Shown: piece by piece, positions 34,056 to 42,511 of the stretch | How the letters are laid out: every line of letters starts with the position of its first letter | Position numbering within the stretch: the stretch's first letter is position 1 | Origin: Mesorhizobium sp. WSM3859 | Lineage (GTDB): Bacteria > Pseudomonadota > Alphaproteobacteria > Rhizobiales > Rhizobiaceae | Length of the DNA: 64,000 nt | Assembly: GCF_002295065.1 (NCBI RefSeq) | Contig: NZ_NSGG01000006.1 | Coordinates: 124,001-188,000, forward strand | Reading direction: 5' to 3' | Made by a program: the position numbers and the translations under genes | Notes under the pieces: model-generated | The model's input: the letters and a program-made list of their open reading frames with translations, nothing else | Databases searched by the model: none | Told to the model about the DNA's origin: nothing

Positions 34056-34976
34056 CTATATGCCGTCCGGCGCCATGTCGGGTCCAGCGCTTTCGGCTGC
34101 CGGCTGCCGCCGCCCGACGACGCGTTCGCGGTAGAGCGCATAGAGGCCGGAGCCGATGATGATGGCGGCGCCGACGATCATCGGCAGGTCGGGAATGTCA
34201 GCGAAAACCACCAGGCCGAGCAGGATCGACCAGAGCAGGGCGGTGTAGCGGAACGGCGCGATGAAGGAGATGTCGCCCGAGCGCATCGCCATGATGATGA
34301 ACTGATAGCCGACCAGCACCAGCACCGCCGCCATGGCCAACAGCGCGGTCGCCTTGCCGTTCATCGGCGTCCAGCCGCCCATCGGCGACAATAGCAGCGC
34401 GCCCACGACGGTCATGGCGAGCGCCGTCGCCGTCGACACCAGCATTGTCGGGATCGCCTGCGGGATGCGCTTGGTGGCGAGGTCGCGCACCGCGCAGCAG
34501 ATGACGCTGGTCAATGCCAGCAGCGAATAGACGCTGAAACCCTCAAAGCCCGGCCGCACGATGATCAGCACGCCGGCGAAGCCGACGGCAATGGCAAGCC
34601 AGCGCCGCCAGCCGACGCCTTCGCCGAAGAACAGCGCCGCGCCCATGGTCACCGCCAGCGGCAGCGCCTGCAGCACCGCCGAGACATTGGCGATCGGAAG
34701 ATGCGCCAGCGCGATCAGGAACGATACGGTGGCGCCGGCCTCGCCGGCCACCCGCATCGCCACCATCGGCTGCAGCATGGCGGCCGGATTGGCGAGCGCG
34801 CCGCGCCGCCAGGCCAGCAGGCCGACGAAGAGCGACGCGAAGGCGCCGCGCACCAGCATGACCTGCGCCATGTTCATCGATTCGGAAGAGAATTTGGTGA
34901 TCGCATCGTTCAAGGTGAAACCGACCATGGCCACGATCATGAACAGCGCGCCGCGCAGATTTGGCGAGAGGGGCAA
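34056..34976 (-). CDS. EamA/DMT-family transporter
   Basis: The 306-residue inner-membrane protein has ten predicted helices in two EamA repeats (starting GALFMIVAMVGFTLNDAITK and VYSLLALTSVICCAVRDLAT). Family features include the TLNDAITKF helix and PLAVTMGAALFFGEGVGWRR at the end of the first repeat. Relatives export metabolites or amino acids; the substrate is unknown. It is followed by mobA after five bases, so the three minus-strand genes may share a transcript, though a functional link is not obvious. Confidence 0.9.
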   Translation of the reverse strand: MPLSPNLRGALFMIVAMVGFTLNDAITKFSSESMNMAQVMLVRGAFASLFVGLLAWRRGALANPAAMLQPMVAMRVAGEAGATVSFLIALAHLPIANVSAVLQALPLAVTMGAALFFGEGVGWRRWLAIAVGFAGVLIIVRPGFEGFSVYSLLALTSVICCAVRDLATKRIPQAIPTMLVSTATALAMTVVGALLLSPMGGWTPMNGKATALLAMAAVLVLVGYQFIIMAMRSGDISFIAPFRYTALLWSILLGLVVFADIPDLPMIVGAAIIIGSGLYALYRERVVGRRQPAAESAGPDMAPDGI

Positions 34977-35044
34977 AGGCGTTTCCGGTTCTATTTCGCC
35001 TCAAGCCTGTAGCAGGCAGCCGAGAAACAGCAACGGCAAAGAAA

Positions 35045-35070
35045 TGGGCCACGAATTTCTGCGTGGCCCA
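35045..35070 (-). terminator. terminator-like hairpin after a secreted-protein gene
   Basis: TGGGCCACG at 35045-35053 pairs perfectly with CGTGGCCCA at 35062-35070, loop of eight bases. On the minus strand it follows the stop at 35100 by 29 bases and is followed by TTTCTTTG. Confidence 0.7.
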
Positions 35071-35099
35071 CGAGATCGATTTGTAAAGATTTCGAAGAC

Positions 35100-35456
35100 T
35101 TATTTCGGCGTCAGCACTTCGGTGCCGTTGCCGTTCTGGCCGGCGATGGTCCACAGCCCGTGCAAGGAGCCGTCCTTCTCGATCTTGTAGACGACGAGGC
35201 CGACTTCCTTGCCCATCGCATAGCCGGCGGAAAACGCATTGTCGTTACGCATGCAGATGCCGTCCGAGGTCGAGCCGCCGGTTTCCCAGTGAATCGTGCA
35301 GGTTGTGTCGCTGGTCAGCGTGATGGTGGCTTCGCCATCATATTTCGAGCCGTCGAAGTTGGTGCCGGCGACGGTGTAGGTGCCGCCGATTGACTGGGCC
35401 GAAGCCGGCATGGAAGCAATCCCAAGCATTGCAAGTGAAAGCATGAATGTGCGCAT
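35100..35456 (-). CDS. small secreted beta-rich hypothetical protein
   Basis: The 118-residue product has a signal peptide (MRTFMLSLAMLGIASMPASA) and a mature part of repeated beta strands: SIGGTYTVAGTNFDGSKYDG, ATITLTSDTTCTIHWETGG, ICMRNDNAFSAGYAMGKEVG, VVYKIEKDGSLHGLWTIAGQ. It looks like a small beta barrel or lipocalin-like domain with one possible disulfide. Similar proteins are common in Rhizobiales and uncharacterised. It has its own terminator-like hairpin downstream and so is probably a single-gene unit. Confidence 0.8.
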   Translation of the reverse strand: MRTFMLSLAMLGIASMPASAQSIGGTYTVAGTNFDGSKYDGEATITLTSDTTCTIHWETGGSTSDGICMRNDNAFSAGYAMGKEVGLVVYKIEKDGSLHGLWTIAGQNGNGTEVLTPK

Positions 35457-35569
35457 GGCACTCCCCCTGAGAGCGAAAATCGCGCTGGAAGGCTAGGCCG
35501 GAAAAGGCCGGCGGTAAATCGGGCAGAGGGTGGGCGCGAGCGCTTTATTTTCAGGGCAGCCGGCCGGGC

Positions 35570-36064
35570 TCAAGGGCCGCGCAGGCTCTTGGCGATCGCG
35601 GCGGCCAGAGGGTCGTATTTCGCCTTGAGCGCGGTGGGATATTCGATCCAGACGGTGCGGATGACGTCGTCCTTCCCGAACAGGCGCCGTTCGTAGAAGA
35701 CCTTACCGTCCTTGGTTCCAGAGAGCACCGCCCAGTTCTTGCCGGTCTTGCTGTAGGTGACCGTGTAGCCTGGCTCGGCGCTGGCTTTCTCCTGGGCAAC
35801 GAAACCCTTCGGGGTGTCGTTATCGACATTGTAGATGCCGGAGCAGGTCAGGCTGGCGCCGTCGGCGCTGAGCCATTGCTGTCCGTCGCCGTTTTCCGGT
35901 TCGGGCATCGGCTTGTCGAAGATATCATCGGGAAATGTGCATGACTGGCCGAACCGCGCATTCACGTAGGTGAACGGCTTGGCAGTTGCCGTTGTCGTGA
36001 TGATTGCGGACAGGAACAGGATAGCCGCCAGCGATGGGCAGCCGCTGCGCCGAAGATTCTGCAT
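35570..36064 (-). CDS. secreted hypothetical protein of 164 residues
   Basis: From the ATG at 36064 the product starts MQNLRRSGCPSLAAILFLSA, a signal peptide ending TTTATA, followed by NARFGQSCTFPDDIFDKPMP, SADGASLTCSGIYNVDND, TVTYSKTGKNWAVLSGTKDG, KVFYERRLFGKDDVIRTVWI and YPTALKAKYDPLAAAIAKSL. This matches a family of periplasmic proteins of unknown role seen in rhizobia, with two conserved cysteines. A start at 36106 is possible but puts 14 residues before the signal peptide. It ends 114 bases before the previous secreted gene. Confidence 0.75.
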   Translation of the reverse strand: MQNLRRSGCPSLAAILFLSAIITTTATAKPFTYVNARFGQSCTFPDDIFDKPMPEPENGDGQQWLSADGASLTCSGIYNVDNDTPKGFVAQEKASAEPGYTVTYSKTGKNWAVLSGTKDGKVFYERRLFGKDDVIRTVWIEYPTALKAKYDPLAAAIAKSLRGP

Positions 36065-36119
36065 GTTCCCCCCTTTGGCCAACAACCAAAGGCGATCATG
36101 CATCAAGCCGCGAAGAAAA

Positions 36120-37115
36120 TCAGCCGCCGGTGACGCTCATATGCCGCGAGACCGAAGGACGGCTGGTGCGGCGGTCGATGATGAAATCATGGCCCTTGGG
36201 CTTGCGGCCGATGGCCTCGTCGATCGCCTCGCCGAGCAGCTCGTTGCCTTCGGAGGCACGCAACGGTGCCCTCAGATCGGCAGCGTCCTCCTGGCCGAGG
36301 CACATGTAGAGCGTGCCGGTGCAGGTCAGTCGCACGCGGTTGCAGCTCTCGCAGAAATTATGCGTCATCGGTGTGATGAAGCCGAGCCGGCCGCCGGTCT
36401 CCGTGACATGGACATAACGGGCAGGGCCGCCAGTCTTGTAAGGGATGTCGGAGAGCGTGAACTGGCGCTCCAGCGAGGCGCGCAGCATCGACAGAGGCAG
36501 ATACTGGTCGGTGCGGTCGGCCTCGATCTCGCCCATCGGCATGGTCTCGATAAGGGTGAGGTCCATGCCGCGGCCGTGCGCCCAGCGCATCAGCTCGGGG
36601 ATCTCGGCATCGTTGAAGTCGCGCAGCGCGACCGCGTTGAGCTTGATCTTCAGCCCGGCCTTCTGCGCGGCGTCGATGCCTTCCATCACCTTGCCGAGAT
36701 TGCCCCAGCGCGTGATCTGGTGGAATTTTGCGGCATCGAGCGTATCCAGCGAGACATTGATGCGCTTGACGCCGCAATCGGCGAGCTCTGCGGCGAAGCG
36801 CGAAAGCTGCGAGCCGTTGGTGGTCAGCGTCAGCTCTTCCAGCGCGCCGCTGTCCAGATGACGCGACAGCTGGCGCACCAGATGCATGATGTTCTTGCGC
36901 ACCAGCGGCTCGCCGCCGGTGAGCCTCAGCTTCTTCACGCCCTTCTCGATGAAAACGGTGCAGAGCCGGTCAAGTTCTTCGAGCGACAGCAGATCCTTCT
37001 TCGGCAGGAAGGTCATGTCCTCGGCCATGCAATAGGTGCAACGGAAATCGCAGCGGTCGGTGACCGACACGCGCAGGTAGCTGATCGTGCGACCGAAGGG
37101 GTCGATCATGTCCAT
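36120..37115 (-). CDS. moaA: GTP 3',8-cyclase MoaA
   Basis: This radical-SAM enzyme catalyses the first step of molybdenum cofactor synthesis. The N-terminal cluster is CDFRCTYC (C-x3-C-x2-C), followed by [20 protein letters not shown], and the C-terminal cluster by [15 protein letters not shown], which holds the second Fe-S centre that binds GTP. The conserved GG tail is also present (SVTGG). I use the ATG at 37115; TTG at 37121 is also in frame. It lies near mobA and mobB on the same strand, but separated by two secreted-protein genes. A ModE-like half-palindrome lies just upstream. Confidence 0.95.
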   Translation of the reverse strand: MDMIDPFGRTISYLRVSVTDRCDFRCTYCMAEDMTFLPKKDLLSLEELDRLCTVFIEKGVKKLRLTGGEPLVRKNIMHLVRQLSRHLDSGALEELTLTTNGSQLSRFAAELADCGVKRINVSLDTLDAAKFHQITRWGNLGKVMEGIDAAQKAGLKIKLNAVALRDFNDAEIPELMRWAHGRGMDLTLIETMPMGEIEADRTDQYLPLSMLRASLERQFTLSDIPYKTGGPARYVHVTETGGRLGFITPMTHNFCESCNRVRLTCTGTLYMCLGQEDAADLRAPLRASEGNELLGEAIDEAIGRKPKGHDFIIDRRTSRPSVSRHMSVTGG

Positions 37116-37145
37116 TGGCAAGCGTTTCCCGTGGCCTGAGCGGCG

Positions 37146-37171
37146 TCGTTATATATGGCTATGTGATACGA
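37146..37171 (-). promoter_or_regulatory. candidate ModE-type operator upstream of moaA
   Basis: The half site TCGTTATATA at 37146-37155 equals the ModE half-site consensus (TATATAACGA on the other strand), and a weaker inverted half TGTGATACGA follows after six bases. It lies 31-56 bases before the moaA ATG. ModE activates moaA in enterobacteria, but no modE gene is in the window, and the TATATA may simply be a -10 element. Confidence 0.35.
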
Positions 37172-37296
37172 TCCGATGCCGCATTCAAGATAGAAGGTCT
37201 TGATCTTTGGTAACATTCCCCGACCGACATCGCGTGTCGGCTGGCCTCAAATGGCTTTCCGCATCGCGCGAAGCGGCGTAGGGAAGGGCGCAACCC

Positions 37297-37412
37297 AGAG
37301 CATGATGCCGAAAAGTGTGAAGCGGTTTTTCGGACGACATCATGCTCTATCTCTTTGACTTAGAGACGGATTCAGATTTCAGGTCGATTCGACCTGAAAT
37401 CATCTGGCTCTA
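37297..37412. repeat. composite palindromic repeat before the DUF971 gene
   Basis: AGAGCATGATG at 37297-37307 pairs with CATCATGCTCT at 37338-37348, enclosing CCGAAAAGTGTGAAGCGG and its partial complement TTTTTCGG. A second palindrome, GATTTCAGGTCGA at 37375-37387 against TCGACCTGAAATC at 37389-37401, follows. The core AAGTGTGAAGCGGTT is shared with copies at 21018, 30284, 42512 and 57068. Confidence 0.75.
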
Positions 37413-37425
37413 GACAGGACCAGCC

Positions 37426-37779
37426 ATGACCGCGCCAAAGGAACTCAGGGTCTCGAAGGACCGCAAGCTCTTGACCGTGACCTTTCCGAGCCATCAGCCG
37501 TTCGAATTGCCGGCGGAGTTCCTGCGCGTGGCTTCGCCATCGGCGGAAGTGCAGGGCCATTCGCCGGAGCAACGGGTGACGGTCCCCGGCAAGCGCAATG
37601 TCGCAATCCTCAAGATCGAGCCGGTCGGGAACTACGCGGTGCGCATCACCTTCGACGATTTCCATGACACCGGCATCTTCACCTGGAACTATCTCCATAC
37701 GCTCGGCCATGAGAAGGACCAGCGCTGGAACGCCTATCTGGCGGAGCTAGCCGAGAAGGGGCTGAGCCGGGACCGTTAG
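37426..37779 (+). CDS. DUF971 domain protein
   Basis: The 117-residue product is a single DUF971 (GBBH-like N-terminal) domain: PKELRVSKDRKLLTVTFPSH, FELPAEFLRVASPSAEVQGH and GNYAVRITFDDFHDTGIFTW with the W-x-YL that ends the family motif (NYLHTLG). DUF971 occurs fused to iron-sulfur carriers (HCF101 in plants) and to gamma-butyrobetaine hydroxylase, suggesting a protein-interaction or metal role. Its upstream region is taken up by the composite palindromic repeat, so the promoter must lie in or before it. Confidence 0.9.
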   Translation: MTAPKELRVSKDRKLLTVTFPSHQPFELPAEFLRVASPSAEVQGHSPEQRVTVPGKRNVAILKIEPVGNYAVRITFDDFHDTGIFTWNYLHTLGHEKDQRWNAYLAELAEKGLSRDR

Positions 37780-37872
37780 CTTGGCACATCGCAATCCAAT
37801 GTCGACAGCCGGCTGTCGTCAAGGCGTCATGGGCATGGGGTAGCGCCGGCAAAAGGTCAGGAGGCGAAAAAA

Positions 37873-38484
37873 ATGTCGTGCATCACATCCGTCGAACAGC
37901 TCGAGGCGCTTTACGGGCTGCCGGGCGAAGCTTCGATCGTCAAGGAACTCGACCGTGTGATTCCCGAATACGCCGCCTTCATCGAGGCCTCGCCCTTCGT
38001 GGCGCTGGCGACCAGCGGGCCAGAAGGGCTCGACTGCTCGCCGCGCGGCGATCTCGCTGGCTTCGTGCGTCTTATCGATGACAGGACGCTGATGATGCCG
38101 GACAGGCGCGGCAACAACCGTGCCGATTCGCTGAAGAACATCATTCGCGATCCGCGCGTGGGGCTGCTGTTTCTGGTGCCGGGCTCGGGCACCACGCTGC
38201 GCATCAACGGCCGCGCGCATATCACGACCGACGCCGGGCTTTGCGCGTCCTTCATGATCGACGGCAAGCCGGCCCGCTCGGTCACCGTCATCGATGTCGA
38301 CACGGTCTATTTCCAGTGCGCCCGCGCCATCGTGCGCTCGGAACTGTGGAACCCGGCCAGGCATGTCGACCCGAAGTCGCTGCCGACACCCGGACAGATC
38401 CTCGAGATCACCAGCCGCAAGAATATCGATGGCCAGAAGTACGACCAGGAATGGCCGGAGCGGGCGAAGAAAACCATGTGGTGA
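37873..38484 (+). CDS. FMN-binding pyridoxamine-5'-phosphate-oxidase-like protein
   Basis: The 203-residue product has the split-barrel FMN fold: FIEASPFVALATSGPEGLDC, CSPRGDLAGFVRLIDDRTLM, DRRGNNRADSLKNIIRDPRV (FMN phosphate binding), GLLFLVPGSGTTLRINGRAH. It fits the MSMEG_1061-type PPOX family, whose known or suspected roles are reductions of small molecules. The C-terminal RSELWNPARHVDPKSLPTPG is typical. It is a single gene facing the MarR gene tail to tail. The substrate is unknown. Confidence 0.88.
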   Translation: MSCITSVEQLEALYGLPGEASIVKELDRVIPEYAAFIEASPFVALATSGPEGLDCSPRGDLAGFVRLIDDRTLMMPDRRGNNRADSLKNIIRDPRVGLLFLVPGSGTTLRINGRAHITTDAGLCASFMIDGKPARSVTVIDVDTVYFQCARAIVRSELWNPARHVDPKSLPTPGQILEITSRKNIDGQKYDQEWPERAKKTMW

Positions 38485-38496
38485 TTGGAAGCCGGC

Positions 38497-38949
38497 TCAG
38501 GCTTCCTTCAGAACGTCGGCGATCTTGCGCATCTGCTCGCCGATCAGATCGCACTGTTCCGGGGTCGACTGGCTCATCGCCTTCTCGATCAGCGCCATGT
38601 GAACCTTCAGCGCCTTCATCAGCAGGGCTTCGCCGGCCTCGGTGAGGTTCAGGCGCAACACGCGCTTGTCCTTCTCGTCGCCTTCGCGGCGCAGCAGGCC
38701 GCGCCCCTCGAGCTGCGGCAAGAGCATGGTGATGTTGGAGCGGCCGACCAGGAGCTTGCGGGCAAGGTCGTGCTGCGACATGCCGGGGTGGCGGTAGAGG
38801 TTCATCAGCACGTCAAGCTGTGCCGGCTTGAGGTCCAGCGGCGCCAGCTTCACCGCCAGCGTGCGCTCCAGCACATGGCAGGCGCGCGCCACCGCAACCC
38901 AGTTGCGGAAGCGTGGATTGTCCCAGGGCAGCTCTTGCTTAATGTTCAT
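38497..38949 (-). CDS. MarR family transcriptional regulator
   Basis: The 150-residue product has the MarR winged helix: LDVLMNLYRHPGMSQHDLAR, KLLVGRSNITMLLPQLEGRG (recognition helix) and the wing LLRREGDEKDKRVLRLNLTE with the conserved D-x-R. The ATG at 38949 lies inside the first of two tandem palindromes (38944-38977), and no clear ribosome site precedes it, so translation may be leaderless or start earlier (39006 is also in frame). The layout implies autoregulation and control of the divergent hydrolase at 38997. The ligand is unknown. Confidence 0.9.
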   Translation of the reverse strand: MNIKQELPWDNPRFRNWVAVARACHVLERTLAVKLAPLDLKPAQLDVLMNLYRHPGMSQHDLARKLLVGRSNITMLLPQLEGRGLLRREGDEKDKRVLRLNLTEAGEALLMKALKVHMALIEKAMSQSTPEQCDLIGEQMRKIADVLKEA

Positions 38950-38977
38950 GTTTGAACTATTATGTTCATGCTTGAAC
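38944..38977. promoter_or_regulatory. two tandem palindromes, likely MarR operator
   Basis: GTTCATGTTTGAAC at 38944-38957 and GTTCATGCTTGAAC at 38964-38977 differ by one base, and each is a palindrome with arms GTTCA/TGAAC. Their centres are 20 bp apart, about two helical turns, so two dimers would sit on one face. They cover the MarR start codon and end 19 bases before the divergent hydrolase ATG. Confidence 0.8.
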
Positions 38978-38996
38978 GAATGGATGGACTGCCAAT

Positions 38997-39905
38997 ATGG
39001 CATCATTTGGAATGAAGGTCATCCGGGGCGTTTTCGGCGCGGCCGAGCATGTTGCGCCGCGTCTTAGCGGTCGCGCCGCGTTCGAATTGTTTTGCCGGAC
39101 ACCCAGCGTCAAGAGCCTGAGCGACGGCGAACGCCGGGCCGTCGAACGCGCTTCAGCCTTCATGGCCGAGGCGCGTCATCATCGGCTGAAGACCAGGACG
39201 GATTGTGTTGCCGTGCATGAATTCCGGCCGGAGCCGGGCAGGGAGTCGCGCGGCACCGTGCTCGTCATCCATGGCTGGCGCTCGCGCACCGAATATATGC
39301 GCGCCTTGATCGAAGGGTTCCGCGGCGCCGGCTACAAGGTCGTCTCGCTCGACCTGCCCGGACATGGCCATTCGCTCGGCCGCCGTCTCAACATGGTGAA
39401 TGCCGTGGAGGCGGTGCGCGTCACGGGCGAATGGTTCGGTCCCTTTGCCGCCATCGTCGGCCACTCCTTCGGCGGCGCAATTGCGGCCAATGCCGTGGCG
39501 GCATCAGTGAAGGACATGCCGCCGCTGGCAGCGCAAAAGCTGGTGCTGATTGCCGCGCCGAGCTCGCTGCCTGCAATCTTCGACGACTTCAGCGATATGA
39601 TGAATGTTGGGCCACGCTCCCGCGTCGCCATGGCGGACAGGGTGAAACACCTCTCGGGCCGGCCGCTCTGCGACTTCACCGGCGATCGCCAGCTAGCCGC
39701 GGCGCCTGTCCCGACGCTGATCATCCACGCGCCGGACGATCGCGAGGTCCATGCCGACCATGCGAAGCGTTACGCGGGCGCCGGCGAACATGTCCACCTG
39801 CACTGGGCCGAAGGGCTTGGCCATCGGCGTATCCTCGCCGACAGGGATGTCGTCTCGCGCGCGGTCGGCTTTGTGACCGGGCAGCGGGAATCAGTCCTGC
39901 ACTGA
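38997..39905 (+). CDS. alpha/beta hydrolase, divergent from marR
   Basis: The 302-residue product has an alpha/beta-hydrolase core: oxyanion loop VLVIHGWRSRTEYMRALIEG, strand VVSLDLPGHGHSLG, nucleophile elbow VGHSFGGAIAANAVA (Ser), acid candidate in IHAPDDREVHADHA and His in AEGLGHRRILADRDV. About 75 residues precede the core. Likely an esterase or lipase on a small hydrophobic compound, consistent with control by the divergent MarR regulator. The ATG at 38997 lies 47 bases from the MarR start, with the tandem palindromes in between. Confidence 0.88.
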   Translation: MASFGMKVIRGVFGAAEHVAPRLSGRAAFELFCRTPSVKSLSDGERRAVERASAFMAEARHHRLKTRTDCVAVHEFRPEPGRESRGTVLVIHGWRSRTEYMRALIEGFRGAGYKVVSLDLPGHGHSLGRRLNMVNAVEAVRVTGEWFGPFAAIVGHSFGGAIAANAVAASVKDMPPLAAQKLVLIAAPSSLPAIFDDFSDMMNVGPRSRVAMADRVKHLSGRPLCDFTGDRQLAAAPVPTLIIHAPDDREVHADHAKRYAGAGEHVHLHWAEGLGHRRILADRDVVSRAVGFVTGQRESVLH

Positions 39906-39909
39906 TCCG

Positions 39910-40311
39910 TCAGTCCGCCTTCTTTTTCTGCCCCGGCTCGACCGGCAGGCCGGCCGCCTTCCAGGCGGTGTAGCCGCCGAGGATGTGCTTGACCGGCGTC
40001 AGGCCCATGTCCTGCGCGGTCTTGGTGGCTAAAGCCGAGCGCCAGCCGCCGGCACAGAAGAAGACGAAGGTCTTGCCGGAGGCGAAGAACGGTTTGTGGT
40101 AAGGGCTTTCGGGGTCGATCCAGAATTCCAGCACGCCGCGCGTGACGTGCCTGGCGCCGGGGATCTTGCCGTCGCGCTCGACTTCGCGAGGATCGCGCAG
40201 GTCGACGAAGATCGTATTCTCATCCTCCAGCAGCCCGGCCGCTTCCTCGGGCGATACCACCTCGATCTCGGCATTCGCCTCATCGAGCAGTTCGCGATAT
40301 CCCTTCTTCAC
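39910..40311 (-). CDS. rhodanese-like sulfurtransferase
   Basis: The 133-residue single-domain rhodanese has the active Cys86 in TFVFFCAGGWRSALATKTAQ, preceded by TIFVDLRDPREVERDGKIPG and PGARHVTRGVLEFW, and ends with HILGGYTAWKAAGLPVE. It would carry sulfur as a persulfide between thiols or detoxify. The start is GTG at 40311, with GGAGG seven bases upstream; a longer frame to 40416 is unlikely. It converges on the hydrolase gene and is divergent from the L,D-transpeptidase gene, with a perfect inverted repeat in the space between. Confidence 0.9.
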   Translation of the reverse strand: MKKGYRELLDEANAEIEVVSPEEAAGLLEDENTIFVDLRDPREVERDGKIPGARHVTRGVLEFWIDPESPYHKPFFASGKTFVFFCAGGWRSALATKTAQDMGLTPVKHILGGYTAWKAAGLPVEPGQKKKAD

Positions 40312-40445
40312 TGCGCATCCTCCACGCCACGGCTCAAGCGACCAGGATTTCGAGCATAACGGCCGGGGTTTGTCACGTCCGAGCCGGTTCCGCCAATGTC
40401 CGGCGCAATGGCGCAAGCATCGCGGGAACCGAGGCTGGCCGCACG

Positions 40446-40467
40446 GGTTTCACAAGGATGTGAAACC
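40446..40467. promoter_or_regulatory. perfect 9-bp inverted repeat between divergent genes
   Basis: GGTTTCACA at 40446-40454 and TGTGAAACC at 40459-40467 are exact complements around AGGA. It sits 135 bases from the rhodanese start and 146 bases from the L,D-transpeptidase start. No T run follows, so an operator is more likely than a terminator. The regulator is unknown. Confidence 0.5.
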
Positions 40468-40612
40468 GTTCTGCAACATGGCCATGGAAATTTATGGAAG
40501 CTTAACGAAATCGGTATGAATCAGTATAGTTGCGCCTTACATCCGCCATGCGGTGGGCGAGATCGTTTAGCGGCGCGGAACGGGAACCGGTGACAACCGG
40601 AGCGAGTGATTC

Positions 40613-42496
40613 ATGAAATTCCTCGGGAACAAAAAGGCCGTGCTGCCGATCGCGATCGCGGCGGCATTTGCCATCGGGCAGCAGCCGGCGAGCGCGCAGG
40701 GCTTGTTCGACATGCTGTTCGGCGGCGGCATCCGGCACGATCCGCAAGGCGAATTTCCGCCGCCGCCGAAGCCCCGCAAGATACGGCCAGGCGCGCTGGA
40801 TGGCGAGGGTGGCGGCGCCAGGATCAGCAGCCCGACCTACAACACATACCGGGCCGATAAGCTCGTTCGCGTCGACTTCAAGTCGCTGTTGTCGGCACCG
40901 CCACCGGCGACGGCGCAGGATGCCGCCTTCGTGCCGTCCGTGACGAGCACCGCGTTCCGCGATGCAGTTGCCGGCCTGAGCGACTACGAGCTGTTCGCCG
41001 AGCCTGACATCGCCAAGGCGTTGATCGCCTATTACTCGGCCAATCCGGATTTCATCTGGGTGAGCGACAACGTGCCCAACAGCAGGGCGCAGGATGCCGT
41101 GCGGGTGCTTGGCGAGGCGGCGAGTTACGGTCTGACGCCGGCCGACTATTCCGTCGATATCCCCGCGGCCGCGACTTCCGCCACGCCGGAAGAGCGGACC
41201 AGGGAACTGGTTCGCTTCGAGATGGCGCTGTCGGCGCGCGTGCTGCGCTATGCCCATGATGCCCAGAGCGGCCGCGTCGATCCCAACCGGATGACCGGCT
41301 ATTACGATTTCCCGGCCAAGCCGTTCGATCTGGAAGGCGCGCTGAAGACTATGGCGCATACCCAGGAGGTCCGCACCTACCTGGAGTCGCGGCATCCGCA
41401 GAACCCGGAATACCAGGCGCTGCGCGTTGAACTGGAAGCGCTCGAGGCCAGTGAGGAAAACGAGATCGTCGTCGATCCCAAGCTGTTGCTCAAGCCCGGT
41501 GAGAGCAGCCCGGAACTGCCGAAGTTGCTGACGCTCATTGCCCGCAATCTCGATGACGACATGGGCGGCAGTTACGGCGAGGTTCTTGCCAGGCTGGGCA
41601 AGAGCGAAGTCTACGAACCCGAGCTGGTGCCGGTGATCAAGGCGGTGCAGCAGCGGGAAGGCATGAAGGGCGACGGCGTCATCGGCCCGCGCACAGTGGC
41701 GTTGCTGGCCGGGGCTTCGAAAGCCGACAGGATCGGGAAGGTCAAGGTGGCGCTCGAGGAACTGCGTTGGCTGCCGTCGGATCTCGGCAGTCCGCGCGTC
41801 TTCATCAATCAACCGGCCTTCACCGCCAGCTATATCGACAATGGCGAGGAGAAGCTGAAGACCCGAGCGGTCATCGGCCGGGTCACCAACCAGACCGCCT
41901 TCTTCTACAACCAGATCAAGCAGGTCGACTTCCACCCCTATTGGGGCGTGCCACAGTCGATCATCGTCAATGAGATGCTGCCGAGACTGCGCAGCGATCC
42001 GGGTTATCTCGACCGGGCCGGCTATGAGGTGACGGATTCGCGCGGCAGGCAGATCCCGTCGTCGGAGGTGGACTGGGGCGCCTATGGCTCCAAGATCCCG
42101 TTCAACGTGCGTCAGCAGCCGAGCGAGGCCAACGCGCTCGGCGAGTTGAAGATACTCTTCCCCAACAAGCACGCCATCTACATGCACGACACGCCACAGA
42201 AGTCGTTCTTCGCGCGCGACATGCGGGCGCTCAGCCATGGCTGCATCCGCCTGCAGGATCCGCGGGGCATGGCGGCGGCGGTGCTTGGCACCTCTGTCGA
42301 CGATATCGCCGAGAAGCTGAAGCACGGGCATTCGACCGAGAATGTCACCCGCGTCATCCCGGTCTATGTCGCCTATTTCACCGCCTGGCCAGATATGTCC
42401 GGCAAGGTCGAGTATTTCGACGACGTCTATGGCCGCGATTCCAAGCTGATGCAGGCGCTGGACGCGACCGAAGCGGTGCGTACGCCTTCAAGCTGA
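40613..42496 (+). CDS. YcbB-like L,D-transpeptidase
   Basis: The 627-residue periplasmic enzyme has a signal peptide (MKFLGNKKAVLPIAIAAAFA, then IGQQPASAQ), a proline-rich linker, a scaffold region (110-330), a peptidoglycan-binding domain (about 335-365, VIKAVQQREGMKGDGVIGPR) and a YkuD catalytic domain (390-560) with Cys544 in ALSHGCIRLQDP and its partner His in HAIYMHDTPQKS. Large L,D-transpeptidases of this type form 3-3 crosslinks, which dominate in Rhizobiales peptidoglycan and resist most beta-lactams. GGAG lies nine bases before the ATG. It ends close to a dispersed palindromic repeat. Confidence 0.93.
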   Translation: MKFLGNKKAVLPIAIAAAFAIGQQPASAQGLFDMLFGGGIRHDPQGEFPPPPKPRKIRPGALDGEGGGARISSPTYNTYRADKLVRVDFKSLLSAPPPATAQDAAFVPSVTSTAFRDAVAGLSDYELFAEPDIAKALIAYYSANPDFIWVSDNVPNSRAQDAVRVLGEAASYGLTPADYSVDIPAAATSATPEERTRELVRFEMALSARVLRYAHDAQSGRVDPNRMTGYYDFPAKPFDLEGALKTMAHTQEVRTYLESRHPQNPEYQALRVELEALEASEENEIVVDPKLLLKPGESSPELPKLLTLIARNLDDDMGGSYGEVLARLGKSEVYEPELVPVIKAVQQREGMKGDGVIGPRTVALLAGASKADRIGKVKVALEELRWLPSDLGSPRVFINQPAFTASYIDNGEEKLKTRAVIGRVTNQTAFFYNQIKQVDFHPYWGVPQSIIVNEMLPRLRSDPGYLDRAGYEVTDSRGRQIPSSEVDWGAYGSKIPFNVRQQPSEANALGELKILFPNKHAIYMHDTPQKSFFARDMRALSHGCIRLQDPRGMAAAVLGTSVDDIAEKLKHGHSTENVTRVIPVYVAYFTAWPDMSGKVEYFDDVYGRDSKLMQALDATEAVRTPSS

Positions 42497-42511
42497 GCGC
42501 TGTTAGCGTCA

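Noticed and set aside
40502..42331. 609-codon minus-strand frame opposite the L,D-transpeptidase
   Set aside because: It is the antisense shadow of a clear plus-strand enzyme with signal peptide and catalytic motif; its product is His/Arg-rich without motifs.
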